Assembly: GCA_002358965.1 (NCBI GenBank)
Contig: DEPW01000031.1
Span: forward strand, 1-16,377
Direction of reading: 5' to 3'
DNA from: Bacteroidales bacterium UBA3382
GTDB lineage: Bacteria > Bacteroidota > Bacteroidia > Bacteroidales > UBA932
DNA length: 16,377 nt
Shown: in pieces, positions 1-7,135 of the stretch
How the letters are laid out: the number at the start of each line of letters is the position of its first letter
Position numbering within the stretch: the stretch's first letter is position 1
Notes under the pieces: generated by a model
The model's input: the letters and a program-made list of their open reading frames with translations, nothing else
Told to the model about the DNA's origin: nothing
Databases searched by the model: none
Position numbers and translations under genes: made by a program

Positions 1-1
1 T

Positions 2-286
2 AACTGGAACAATGAAAGCACCCTTGTTAATGCCGGTTATACGGACGGGACAGTTGCCGAAAGATGTTTCCAATTCGAATATGACTATATGAAAATGTAT
101 ATGGGCATCTATGCAGTGACAGCTTGGGCCAATGTAAAGCAAGGTCCTGCTACAACATCGACGGTGATGACGAAGCCCGATACATATTACCTGTTCGCAT
201 ATTTCATCAATGACGATGCAACAGCCGACGGTGAAATCATTCTCAAGACTATAGAATTCGACGGTGCGAATGTGACCATCCGCTAA
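2..286 (+). CDS. C-terminal part of an unrecognised protein (5' end outside window)
   Basis: An open frame enters from the left edge of the window and runs 94 codons to a TAA. The first in-window ATG is at 89, but the frame is open without interruption from base 2, so the real start most likely lies upstream. The fragment is rich in aromatic residues (Tyr, Phe, Trp) and small polar residues, and ends in an alternating pattern (IEFDGANVTIR) that suggests a final beta strand. This composition is common in secreted or surface beta-sandwich proteins of Bacteroidetes, but I do not recognise a family and no function is claimed. No transmembrane segment is visible. A hairpin terminator begins 12 bases after the stop, which supports this being the real end of a transcription unit. 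Confidence 0.55.
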   Translation, partial: NWNNESTLVNAGYTDGTVAERCFQFEYDYMKMYMGIYAVTAWANVKQGPATTSTVMTKPDTYYLFAYFINDDATADGEIILKTIEFDGANVTIR

Positions 287-297
287 TAAATGACGAT

Positions 298-317
298 AAA
301 AATCTTTCGGGATTTTT
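298..317 (+). terminator. A/T-rich hairpin terminator after the partial gene
   Basis: AAAAATC (298-304) pairs perfectly with GATTTTT (311-317) around a six-base loop, TTTCGG. The T-rich right arm acts as the U-tract. It lies 12 bases after the stop of the partial gene. This A-run/loop/T-run shape is usual for Bacteroidetes intrinsic terminators, and its symmetry could make it work in both directions. Confidence 0.6.
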
Positions 318-331
318 CATAAAAAACTGAG

Positions 332-375
332 GGGTGACCCAAAAGTCAATGACTTTTAAGGGTCATCCTTTTTTT
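332..375 (+). terminator. Long hairpin terminator with T-tract
   Basis: GGGTGACCC (332-340) pairs with GGGTCATCC (360-368) with one G-T wobble. Inside it AAAAGTCA (341-348) pairs with TGACTTTT (350-357), leaving a one-base loop and a two-base bulge (AA) on the right arm. Seven T residues follow (369-375). Six A residues at 321-326 lie just before the stem, so it could also stop minus-strand transcripts. It sits between the partial gene and the AlbA_2 gene and insulates the two. The stem is longer and more perfect than a terminator needs, so it may be part of a dispersed palindromic repeat. Confidence 0.65.
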
Positions 376-403
376 CAGAAGTGAATAGCGAGTTATTTCC
401 GAA

Positions 404-432
404 TTGATTGATAAAGTAATTTTGTATTTTTG
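404..432 (+). promoter_or_regulatory. Candidate Bacteroidetes promoter for the AlbA_2 gene
   Basis: TATTTTTG at 425-432 fits the Bacteroidetes -7 consensus TAnnTTTG. A TTG at 404-406 lies 18 bases upstream, near the place expected for the -33 element. A second match, TAATTTTG, overlaps the region at 417-424. Transcription would begin at about 438-442, roughly 25 bases before the ATG at 466. The match is to a short, A/T-rich consensus, so chance is not excluded. Confidence 0.45.
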
Positions 433-465
433 TATCAAATTATAATTCCACCAACCGTCAATAGT

Positions 466-1998
466 ATGGCAATACCTATCAATATCGAAGACTTGCTTAA
501 CAAACGCAAGATAGAGTCTAACCGCATTGAGTTCAAAAAGGGATGGAATCCTGATAGAATTTATCGCACAATCTGCGCCTTTGCCAATGATTTTGACAAT
601 ATCGGAGGTGGATATATCGTGGTGGGAATAGAGGAAGAGGAACGGACAGGAATTGCCAAAAGGCCGGTCACAGGTTTGCCAATCGAGGGACTGAACGATA
701 TTCAGAAAGACATGGTTGGGTACAATAACAAGATAGAACCATACTATATGCCTCGTATTGATGTCCAAGAAGTTGACGGGAAGAGTGTTCTTGTGATATG
801 GGCTCCTGCCGGGGTTAATCGCCCGTATAATGTCAGAGAGCGAGTTACGGCAAAACAATCTCCAAGCAAATGGTATGTACGGAGCGGGACAAGTACTATT
901 GAAGCAAAAGGCGAGGTACTTGACGAACTCAGGGAGATGGCTAATAGGACACCTTTTGATGAAAGAGGGAATGAGCGGATTGAGATTTCGGATATCTCCC
1001 CGGCTTTGGTACTGGATTATCTTCAGACAGTGGACAGTCGTCTGGCAAATGACTTTGAAAACAAGCCATTTGTGGAAATACTTGATCAGATGGACTTGTT
1101 GACCGGCCCGACTGAGCATCAAACACTCAAAAATGTGGCGGCAATGATGTTCAGCAAGAATCCTGCGAAATTCTTCCCTACTACACAGGTGGACATAGTC
1201 ATATTCCCGGAAGGGTGCATTGAGAATCCCAATAACATGATTGAGGTGCCGAAGATAGTAGGGCCAGTTCCGGAAATGATCAAGCAGACTCTGGACTATA
1301 TCCGAACCAATGTCATCAAGAAACGCATTATCAAGCCTAAAGACAAGGCGGAATCAATCACATTCTTCAACTATCCTTATCAGGCCATTGAGGAAGCTGT
1401 TGTCAATGCACTTTATCATAGGGATTATCAGGAGCGGGAACCTGTGGAAATTACTATCGAACCGAAAAAGATTTCTATCCTCAGCTATGCCGGGCCAGAC
1501 CGCTCTATCAGTTTGGATGCCATTCATAAGGCTGAGCATCTGAAGTCACGCCGCTACCGCAACCGTCGTTTGGGTGACTATCTGAAAGAACTCCAGTTAT
1601 CTGAAGGTCGTGCTACGGGGATTCCTACCATTCAGGACGAGTTACGCAAGAATGGCTCAGGCCCGGCAAAGATTGAAACAGATGAGGACAGAACCTATTT
1701 CTTGATTGAGATTCCTTGCAGGGAAGGATTTGAAAACTCCATTAATCCACAAAATGAGGCTATAAATGAGGCTATAAATAAAAACGCTCTGTCTGTTTTA
1801 TTGGAGATTTCCAGATCTCCTCATATAAAGAGGAAAGCATTATTAGGACTGATTGATATTTCGAAGGCTACGTTGGAACGTATCATTAAACAACTGTCTT
1901 CTGAACCTTTAAGGCTGATTGAATACCAAGGCTCCTTAAAAACAGGCGGATATGTATTGACTGAAAAAGGACAGGAATACTTGGAAACATTGAGGTAA
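466..1998 (+). CDS. AlbA_2-domain, GHKL-ATPase-like, winged-helix protein
   Basis: The protein is 510 residues from the ATG at 466. The frame extends 12 codons upstream to a TTG at 430, but that codon lies inside the candidate promoter. An AlbA_2 (Schlafen-like, putative DNA-binding) domain spans about residues 18-140, with the typical ES.R.EFK start (IESNRIEFKK, 16-25) and the IGGGYIVVGI strand (46-55). A GHKL/HATPase_c_4-type segment covers about 300-415 with the helix EEAVVNALYHRDY (309-321), which carries the ATP-site Glu and Asn. A short tandem repeat (NEAINEAI) leads to a winged-helix domain at about 440-505. Such proteins are widespread in Bacteroidetes and are often annotated as ATP-binding proteins, transcriptional regulators or RecG-like helicases; their targets are mostly unknown. 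The gene is more A/T-rich than the operon it faces, and nothing links it functionally to that operon. Confidence 0.85.
   Translation: MAIPINIEDLLNKRKIESNRIEFKKGWNPDRIYRTICAFANDFDNIGGGYIVVGIEEEERTGIAKRPVTGLPIEGLNDIQKDMVGYNNKIEPYYMPRIDVQEVDGKSVLVIWAPAGVNRPYNVRERVTAKQSPSKWYVRSGTSTIEAKGEVLDELREMANRTPFDERGNERIEISDISPALVLDYLQTVDSRLANDFENKPFVEILDQMDLLTGPTEHQTLKNVAAMMFSKNPAKFFPTTQVDIVIFPEGCIENPNNMIEVPKIVGPVPEMIKQTLDYIRTNVIKKRIIKPKDKAESITFFNYPYQAIEEAVVNALYHRDYQEREPVEITIEPKKISILSYAGPDRSISLDAIHKAEHLKSRRYRNRRLGDYLKELQLSEGRATGIPTIQDELRKNGSGPAKIETDEDRTYFLIEIPCREGFENSINPQNEAINEAINKNALSVLLEISRSPHIKRKALLGLIDISKATLERIIKQLSSEPLRLIEYQGSLKTGGYVLTEKGQEYLETLR
1752..1775 (+). repeat. 12-bp in-frame tandem repeat, two copies
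   Basis: AAATGAGGCTAT occurs twice in direct succession at 1752-1763 and 1764-1775 and encodes NEAINEAI in the linker between the ATPase-like and winged-helix domains of the AlbA_2 protein. The unit is a multiple of three, so copy-number change would lengthen or shorten the linker without breaking the frame. Confidence 0.8.
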
Positions 1999-2123
1999 CC
2001 TTTATTTATTCTGTGTCATCGTGGCATTGGGGCAAATCCCGAAAATGTTTCGTGGTAAGAATACGATAGAAAAATATGGCGGACAACTGCATCCTACTGC
2101 ACACAGCCGAATTTCAGACAAAT

Positions 2124-2150
2124 AAAAAAGCCGCTGATTTTCAGCGGCTT
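2124..2150 (-). terminator. Intrinsic terminator of the lysine-butyrate operon
   Basis: AAGCCGCTGA (2128-2137) and TCAGCGGCTT (2141-2150) form a perfect 10-bp stem with a three-base loop. Read on the minus strand, the stem is followed by an unbroken run of six T (the A-run at 2124-2129; the last two lie within the stem), with further T/A bases beyond. It lies about 80 bases after the etfA stop and closes the 14-gene operon. On the plus strand there is no T-tract after it, so it is a weaker candidate for ending the convergent AlbA_2 transcript. Confidence 0.85.
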
Positions 2151-2231
2151 CATTATGGTCCGTCCTAATTCATTGCAATCAGTTACGTTCTTTCACTTTC
2201 CATCTTTGAAAAATGCTTGATTTCAGTGCTT

Positions 2232-3242
2232 TTATTTCTGAGTCCTTTCCTTCTTCAGCCTTTCAGTCAGAAGCGGTACTATCTTATTCAGGTCTCCAAC
2301 TATGCCGAGATCGGCTACCTTGAATATAGGGGCCGACTTGTCTTTGTTCACAGCTATGATGAGATCCGACTCCTCCATTCCCGCAAGATGCTGGATTGCT
2401 CCGGAAATGCCGAGAGCGAAATATACATCCGGGCGGACTGTTTTTCCTGTCTGGCCAACCTGACGGTCATGGTCGATGATTCCGGCATCCACCATTGACC
2501 TCGAAGACGAAACTTCGGCGTCAATGGTATCCGCAAGTGCACGGAGTTTTTCAAAACCTTCCTTGCAGCCTACGCCACGGCCTCCGGAAACGAGAATCCT
2601 TGCCTCGGAAATGTCCACCGCACCTTTATTTATCTTCACATTTTCAAGAAGCCTTACCTTGAACTTCGAAGGGTCGAATACGGGCCTGAATCTTTCTGTC
2701 TCGCCTTTACATCCTGGCTCGGCAGCAGCTTTCTGCATGACTCCCGGCCTTACTGTGGACATCTGCGGCCTTGTTTCCGGCGACATGATCGTAGCCATAA
2801 GGTTTCCCCCGAAAGCAGGACGTGTCATCATCAGGTCCTTAGTTTCTTCGGATATCTCAAGTTTGGTACAGTCCGCCGTAAGACCGGTGCAAAGCCTTGC
2901 CGCAAGTTTCGGAGCGAGGTCGCGGCCTATCGTAGTCGCACCGAAGAGGACTATGTTGGGCCTGTTGGCATTGATGACCTGCGAAACTGCCTGGGAATAC
3001 TGTTCCGTAAGGTATTCTTTCAATTCAGGTTCATCGATTACTATTACCTTGTCCGCACCGGCTTCTATCAGGGATTGTGCCTTGTGTTCGATTCTGCTTC
3101 CTGCCAGGATTGCCACTACTTTCTCACCGAGGGCCGCAGCCAGATCCCTGGCCTTGCCGAGAAGCTCCAATGCCACAGGCTGAACAACTCCTTCGCGCTG
3201 TTCTGCGAAAACATAAACGTCCTTATATAAAGTCTTATCCAT
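2232..3242 (-). CDS. etfA: Electron transfer flavoprotein alpha subunit
   Basis: This 336-residue protein is the FAD-binding alpha subunit of the electron transfer flavoprotein that works with the butyryl-CoA dehydrogenase encoded in the same operon. The C-terminal FAD domain is clear: LVSGGRGVG (217-225), RQVGQTGKTVRPD (260-272), the ETF-alpha signature around VYFALGISGAIQH (273-285), and NKDKSAPIF near 299-307. The N-terminal domain (about 1-190) has the usual nucleotide-binding fold, and there is no N-terminal ferredoxin extension. The start at 3242 is an ATG preceded by AGGAAA; an upstream in-frame TTG (3260) adds six residues that do not look conserved. It follows etfB by 21 bases, is the last gene of the operon, and is followed by the terminator at 2124-2150. 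Rnf genes, the usual acceptor of the reduced ferredoxin, are not in the window. Confidence 0.95.
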   Translation of the reverse strand: MDKTLYKDVYVFAEQREGVVQPVALELLGKARDLAAALGEKVVAILAGSRIEHKAQSLIEAGADKVIVIDEPELKEYLTEQYSQAVSQVINANRPNIVLFGATTIGRDLAPKLAARLCTGLTADCTKLEISEETKDLMMTRPAFGGNLMATIMSPETRPQMSTVRPGVMQKAAAEPGCKGETERFRPVFDPSKFKVRLLENVKINKGAVDISEARILVSGGRGVGCKEGFEKLRALADTIDAEVSSSRSMVDAGIIDHDRQVGQTGKTVRPDVYFALGISGAIQHLAGMEESDLIIAVNKDKSAPIFKVADLGIVGDLNKIVPLLTERLKKERTQK

Positions 3243-3263
3243 TTTCCTACTGTTTTTCAATCG

Positions 3264-4046
3264 TTAAAGAATATATTTTTCTTTCAGTTTCGACACAATC
3301 AAATCGACTGCTTCTTCCGGAGTGACTTCATATACTTCACCGGCCTGCTTCAGACCTTTGGCAAAAGCTTTGAACACCTTTGTCGGAGAGCCTTTGAGTC
3401 CGAGTTTGGATTCATCGACATCGATCTTGTCGGCAGTCCAGATTTCCACTTCACGGCCGTATGCCTCCACGATTCCACGTACCGACATGTACCTCGGCTT
3501 GAAGGCGGAAGCAAGGACGGTAAGGAGTATTGGCATACCCGTTTCAAGCAGCATATAGCCTTCTTCAGTTTCCTTTTTCACGCGGAGTGTCTTGGCACCG
3601 TCATACTCGAGTCCGGCAACGTATGAAATATGAGGCAGACCGAGGTGCTCGGACATTTCCGGGCCAACCTGTGCGGTGTCTCCGTCGATTGCCTGACGGC
3701 CGGTAATGATGATATCATAATCGAGCATCCTCAGGGCACCTGCCAGCGCATTGGAAGTCGCAAGCGTATCGGCGCCCGCAAAACGCTTGTCTGTCAGAAG
3801 TATGGCCCTGTCTGCCCCCATAGCGAGCGCCTCACGGAGCATATCGTCCGCCTGGGGAGGCCCCATCGTTATCACGGTGACATTGGCTCCGAAGCTGTCT
3901 TTCAGACGGAGTGCAAGTTCAAGCCCGCCCTTGTCATCAGGATTCATTATGCTCGGTACACCGTCGCGTATGAGAGTCCCCGTTACCGGATTAATCTTGA
4001 TTTCGGTAGTATCGGGAACCTGCTTTATGCAAACTACTATATTCAT
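3264..4046 (-). CDS. etfB: Electron transfer flavoprotein beta subunit (bifurcating type)
   Basis: The protein has 260 residues, the normal family length, with the ETF-beta start (MNIVVCIKQVPDT) and the nucleotide-binding signature TGRQAIDGDTAQVGP at 115-129. From established knowledge, this DGDTAQVGP version is typical of clostridial Bcd-EtfAB and other bifurcating Etfs, whereas mitochondrial-type EtfB has a DDDCNQ-like segment there. It therefore probably binds NADH through its own FAD and splits electrons between crotonyl-CoA and ferredoxin; that reading rests on the motif alone. The start is a clear ATG 32 bases after the acyl-CoA dehydrogenase stop. Its place beside bcd and etfA supports a dedicated Bcd-Etf complex acting in the cytoplasm. 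Confidence 0.95.
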   Translation of the reverse strand: MNIVVCIKQVPDTTEIKINPVTGTLIRDGVPSIMNPDDKGGLELALRLKDSFGANVTVITMGPPQADDMLREALAMGADRAILLTDKRFAGADTLATSNALAGALRMLDYDIIITGRQAIDGDTAQVGPEMSEHLGLPHISYVAGLEYDGAKTLRVKKETEEGYMLLETGMPILLTVLASAFKPRYMSVRGIVEAYGREVEIWTADKIDVDESKLGLKGSPTKVFKAFAKGLKQAGEVYEVTPEEAVDLIVSKLKEKYIL

Positions 4047-4078
4047 GTTTCAATCTTCTCTTATAGGTTAAACATACA

Positions 4079-5218
4079 TTATTTGAAGAGCTTGCCGGCG
4101 ATAACCATCCTCTGGACTTCCGAAGTTCCTTCGTATATTTCCGTAATCTTGGCATCGCGCATCATACGCTCGACAGGATATTCCCTCGTATAACCGTAAC
4201 CGCCATGGAATTGTACGGCCTTGGTCGTCACCTCCATTGCGGTCTCGGCGGCAAAAAGCTTGGCCATGGCCGCATCGGCCGAATAAGGCACCTTCGCATC
4301 TTTCTTGAACGCCGCGCTGCGGACAAGAAGGCGGGCCGCCTGGACTTTGGTCTCAAGGTCTGCCATCTGGAACTGCGTGTTCTGGAAAGCCGAGATGGAT
4401 TTGCCGAACTGTTTGCGTTCCTTGGTATACTTGACGGTCTCGTCCATAGCGCCCTGGGCGATTCCGAGAGCCTGTGCGGCAATACCTATGCGTCCTCCGT
4501 CAAGGGTTTTCATGGCAACGCCGAAACCTCCCCCGAGCTTGCCGAGAAGATTGGACTTAGGTATGCGGCAGTTCTCGAAAATCAGCTCGCAGGTAGCCGA
4601 GCCGCGGATTCCGAGTTTCTTCTCTTTCTTGCCGAAAGAAAATCCAGGAGTGTCCTTCTCTACTATGAAAGCCGATATTCCTTTGGTACCTAATGACTTG
4701 TCCGTCATTGCAAAAATTATGTACACATGGGCATAACCGGCATTCGTTATGAATATCTTGTTGCCGTTCAACACCCACTCTTCCCCATCGAGGACAGCCG
4801 TAGTCTGCTGTGCCGATGCGTCCGTACCGGCATTAGGCTCGGTGAGTCCGAAAGCCCCGAGCCATTCTCCTGAACAGAGCTTGGGAAGATATTTCATCTT
4901 CTGCTCTTCGGTTCCGTGCTCATAGATGGGCGCAACGCAGAGGGAAGTATGGGCCGAAAGCATTACTCCCGTTGTCGCACAGTTTCTGGAAAGTTCCTCC
5001 ACGGCCATAGTATACATGAGGTTTGTTCCGCCTGCTCCTCCGTATTGCACCGGAATCGGAATGCCGAACAGGCCTATGCCCTTCATCTTCTCGACGGTTT
5101 CAAGAGGAAACCTCTCCTGCTCGTCTATTTCTGCGGCAAGAGGCGCGACTTCCTTGTCGGAAAACTCGCGTATCATCTGGAGGAAGAGCGCTTCTGTCTT
5201 GGTCAAATCAAAATTCAT
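4079..5218 (-). CDS. bcd: Butyryl-CoA (short-chain acyl-CoA) dehydrogenase
   Basis: The protein has 379 residues and all marks of an FAD acyl-CoA dehydrogenase: GAFGLTEPNAGTDAS (121-135), the C-terminal QFHGGYGYTREYPVERMMRD (336-355), and the catalytic base Glu363 in IYEGTSEVQ. A catalytic Glu at this site is the short-chain/butyryl-CoA type, unlike isovaleryl-CoA or long-chain enzymes, whose base is placed elsewhere. With EtfAB it would reduce crotonyl-CoA to butyryl-CoA. The start is the ATG at 5218 (MNFDLTKTEA); the frame runs back to a TTG at 5233 that adds only five unlikely residues. It lies 43 bases after the SDR gene and 32 before etfB. Substrate choice is inferred from residue pattern and operon context. 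Confidence 0.93.
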   Translation of the reverse strand: MNFDLTKTEALFLQMIREFSDKEVAPLAAEIDEQERFPLETVEKMKGIGLFGIPIPVQYGGAGGTNLMYTMAVEELSRNCATTGVMLSAHTSLCVAPIYEHGTEEQKMKYLPKLCSGEWLGAFGLTEPNAGTDASAQQTTAVLDGEEWVLNGNKIFITNAGYAHVYIIFAMTDKSLGTKGISAFIVEKDTPGFSFGKKEKKLGIRGSATCELIFENCRIPKSNLLGKLGGGFGVAMKTLDGGRIGIAAQALGIAQGAMDETVKYTKERKQFGKSISAFQNTQFQMADLETKVQAARLLVRSAAFKKDAKVPYSADAAMAKLFAAETAMEVTTKAVQFHGGYGYTREYPVERMMRDAKITEIYEGTSEVQRMVIAGKLFK

Positions 5219-5261
5219 ATCGAAAAAAATCAATTAAAATTTACCGTAACCTAATCCTTGC

Positions 5262-6005
5262 TTATACAGTCATTCCGCCATCCACGCTCAATGTAGCCCC
5301 GTTCACGTATGAAGCCTCATCCGAAGCGAGATACAGGTATGCGTATGCTATGTCTTCAGGGTCTCCGAGACGTCCTACAGGCACCTTGGCCTTCATGCCG
5401 GCAAGCACTTCCTCAGGCATTGCGGCAACCATGTCCGTAGCGATGAAACCAGGGGCAACTGCATTGACAGTAATGCCTTTGCGGCCGAATTCACGGGCAA
5501 GGGTCTTTGTCATTCCGATGATGCCGGCCTTTGTCGCAACATAATTGGTCTGACCGAAATTGCCGTAAAGCCCTACGACGGACGAAGCGTTCACTATCCT
5601 TCCGTAACCAGCTGCAAGCATATACTCGGAAACGGCCTTGGTACAATAGAAGACTCCCGTAAGGTTGACATTGATTACTTCCTGCCACTGCTCTACGGTC
5701 ATTTTCTTCATGGTACTGTCACGGGTGATTCCGGCATTGTTGATAAGGATATCTATCTTTCCGTAACGGTCATAAACCTTCTTCATGCCTGCCTTCACAC
5801 CTTCGAAATCGCTTGTATCCACCTTGTCGTATGCGATATCGAGTCCCTGTCCGGCAGCGGAACGTACAAATTCCTCACCGCGTTTTTCACTCCGTCCCCA
5901 TACGGTAACCTTCGCACCTTCCCTGGCAAACAGAAGGGCCGTAGCAGCGCCGATACCGGCTGTTCCACCGGTGATGACGGCGACTTTATTTTCCAACCTG
6001 TTCAT
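5262..6005 (-). CDS. PhaB/FabG-type SDR, probable acetoacetyl-CoA reductase
   Basis: This 247-residue classical short-chain dehydrogenase has the cofactor motif TGGTAGIG (12-19), NNAG (89-92), Asn114, and the catalytic Ser142-Tyr155-Lys159 set. The block GNFGQTNYVATKAG (148-161) carries the FGQTNY wording found in acetoacetyl-CoA reductases such as Ralstonia PhaB, where FabG more often has GGQANY. The likely reaction is acetoacetyl-CoA + NAD(P)H to (R)-3-hydroxybutyryl-CoA. Arg38 after the second strand could favour NADPH, but this is weak evidence. It sits between the MaoC-type hydratase and bcd, which fits a route from acetoacetyl-CoA to crotonyl-CoA to butyryl-CoA. A role as 3-oxoacyl-ACP reductase (FabG) is the main alternative, since the two families cannot be separated by motif alone. 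No PHB synthase gene is present in the window. Confidence 0.85.
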   Translation of the reverse strand: MNRLENKVAVITGGTAGIGAATALLFAREGAKVTVWGRSEKRGEEFVRSAAGQGLDIAYDKVDTSDFEGVKAGMKKVYDRYGKIDILINNAGITRDSTMKKMTVEQWQEVINVNLTGVFYCTKAVSEYMLAAGYGRIVNASSVVGLYGNFGQTNYVATKAGIIGMTKTLAREFGRKGITVNAVAPGFIATDMVAAMPEEVLAGMKAKVPVGRLGDPEDIAYAYLYLASDEASYVNGATLSVDGGMTV

Positions 6006-6054
6006 AATAATATTTTTTTAAGATTATTTACTTGATTATTAATAATTTCTGTTT

Positions 6055-6462
6055 TTATACAAATTGCTCGTCATGTTTCAGCATGGCGGTGCCGCTTATG
6101 CATTCCCTGCCGGTCTCGCAGTCCACAAGGGAACAGCTGACGATGCCTATGTGCTTTTCGGTCTTGACTTCAATGACTTCGAACCGCGCCACATAGTCCC
6201 TGTCCACATACACCGGGGCAAGGAATTTCATCTGTTGCGACATATATATGGTTCCCGGTCCGGGAAAATCCATACCGAATACCTTGGAAAACACTGCGGC
6301 CGAAAGGAAACCGTGCACTATAGGCCTCTTGAACATGGTCTTTGCCGCATACTCGGCATCGAGATGTATCGGGTTGCAGTCGCCGCTGACCTTGGCGAAT
6401 CCTATTACATCGTCCTGACTGTAACGGACTTTCTGCTCGTATCTGTCACCAACCTTTATCAT
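6055..6462 (-). CDS. MaoC/PhaJ-type (R)-specific enoyl-CoA hydratase
   Basis: A 135-residue single hot-dog protein with the hydratase-2 motif FAKVSGDCNPIHLD (22-35). Asp28 and His33 match the catalytic pair of Aeromonas PhaJ (Asp31, His36), and Ser59 falls at the place of its Ser62. The stretch VHGFLSAAVFSKVFG followed by PGPGTIY is close to PhaJ. Family length is about 134-160 residues, so it is complete. It would interconvert (R)-3-hydroxybutyryl-CoA and crotonyl-CoA in the cytoplasm, the step after the PhaB-like reductase 49 bases downstream. Its ATG lies one base after the stop of the CoA-transferase beta gene, indicating tight coupling. The usual clostridial enzyme for this step is a crotonase of (S) specificity, which is unrelated in fold. 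A role in another acyl-CoA route is possible. Confidence 0.88.
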   Translation of the reverse strand: MIKVGDRYEQKVRYSQDDVIGFAKVSGDCNPIHLDAEYAAKTMFKRPIVHGFLSAAVFSKVFGMDFPGPGTIYMSQQMKFLAPVYVDRDYVARFEVIEVKTEKHIGIVSCSLVDCETGRECISGTAMLKHDEQFV

Positions 6463-6463
6463 C

Positions 6464-7120
6464 TCAGCACATAGGTTTTAAATCCGGTGAAACAATCAGT
6501 TCAGGCTCGGTGGCGGCCTGTATCTGCTCTACCGTGAACTCCGGATTGATTTCAGTAAGCTCTATTCCTGCCGGGGTAATCCTCATCACACCCATTTCGG
6601 TGATGATCATGTCTACCTGCCCTGCGGCCGTAAGAGGGAGATTGCACTCTTTCAATATCTTGAGCTTTCCCTTGTTGGTATGCTCCATGGTCACGATTAC
6701 CCTCTTGGCCCCTACTACGAGGTCCATGGCGCCGCCCATTCCCGGAGTGAGCTTTCCCGGAATGATCCAGTTGGCAAGATTTCCTTTTTCATCCACCTGC
6801 ATTGCACCGAGGAAAGTGGCATCCACATGCCCCCCGCGGATGATAGCGAAAGATTCGGCCGAATCGAAGGTCGAAGCGCCCGGATTGAAAGTAATGTATC
6901 CGCCTCCTGCGTTTATCCTCTCGGGGTTTTCTTCACCCTGCGCCGGAGCCGGTCCCATACCCATCACGCCGTTTTCCGACTGAAGGACGACCGAGACGCC
7001 TTCGGGAAGAAAATCAGGTATCATCGTAGGAAGACCTATACCGAGGTTGACGACATCGCCGTCATGCAATTCGAGGGCAGCCCTTCTGGCTATCACCTCC
7101 CTTATCTGATTTTTGTCCAT
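6464..7120 (-). CDS. atoA: CoA-transferase beta subunit (AtoA/ScoB-like)
   Basis: A 218-residue class I CoA-transferase B subunit. It has NLGIGLPTMIPDFLPEG (25-41) and the active-site SENGVMGMGP (48-57), in which Glu49 is the residue that forms the glutamyl-CoA intermediate. In this operon it probably moves CoA from butyryl-CoA to acetoacetate or acetate, releasing butyrate and giving acetoacetyl-CoA or acetyl-CoA; the acceptor cannot be read from the sequence. Its partner alpha subunit is encoded at 15517-16161, eight kilobases away at the head of the same operon, which is unusual for a family whose two genes are normally adjacent. It follows kamE by 15 bases, and its stop is one base from the start of the hydratase gene. 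The symbol is by family only; succinyl-CoA-type transferases look similar. Confidence 0.9.
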   Translation of the reverse strand: MDKNQIREVIARRAALELHDGDVVNLGIGLPTMIPDFLPEGVSVVLQSENGVMGMGPAPAQGEENPERINAGGGYITFNPGASTFDSAESFAIIRGGHVDATFLGAMQVDEKGNLANWIIPGKLTPGMGGAMDLVVGAKRVIVTMEHTNKGKLKILKECNLPLTAAGQVDMIITEMGVMRITPAGIELTEINPEFTVEQIQAATEPELIVSPDLKPMC

Positions 7121-7135
7121 AATATAAAACTGTAT

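Noticed and set aside
346..1122. 258-residue minus-strand frame opposite the AlbA_2 gene
   Set aside because: It is antisense to a gene with clear AlbA_2 motifs and overlaps the terminator and promoter; its translation resembles no family.
2045..2125. Small plus-strand ORF of 26 codons (ATG at 2045 to TAA)
   Set aside because: Too short, no start signal, no recognisable family; may be a remnant but cannot be supported.
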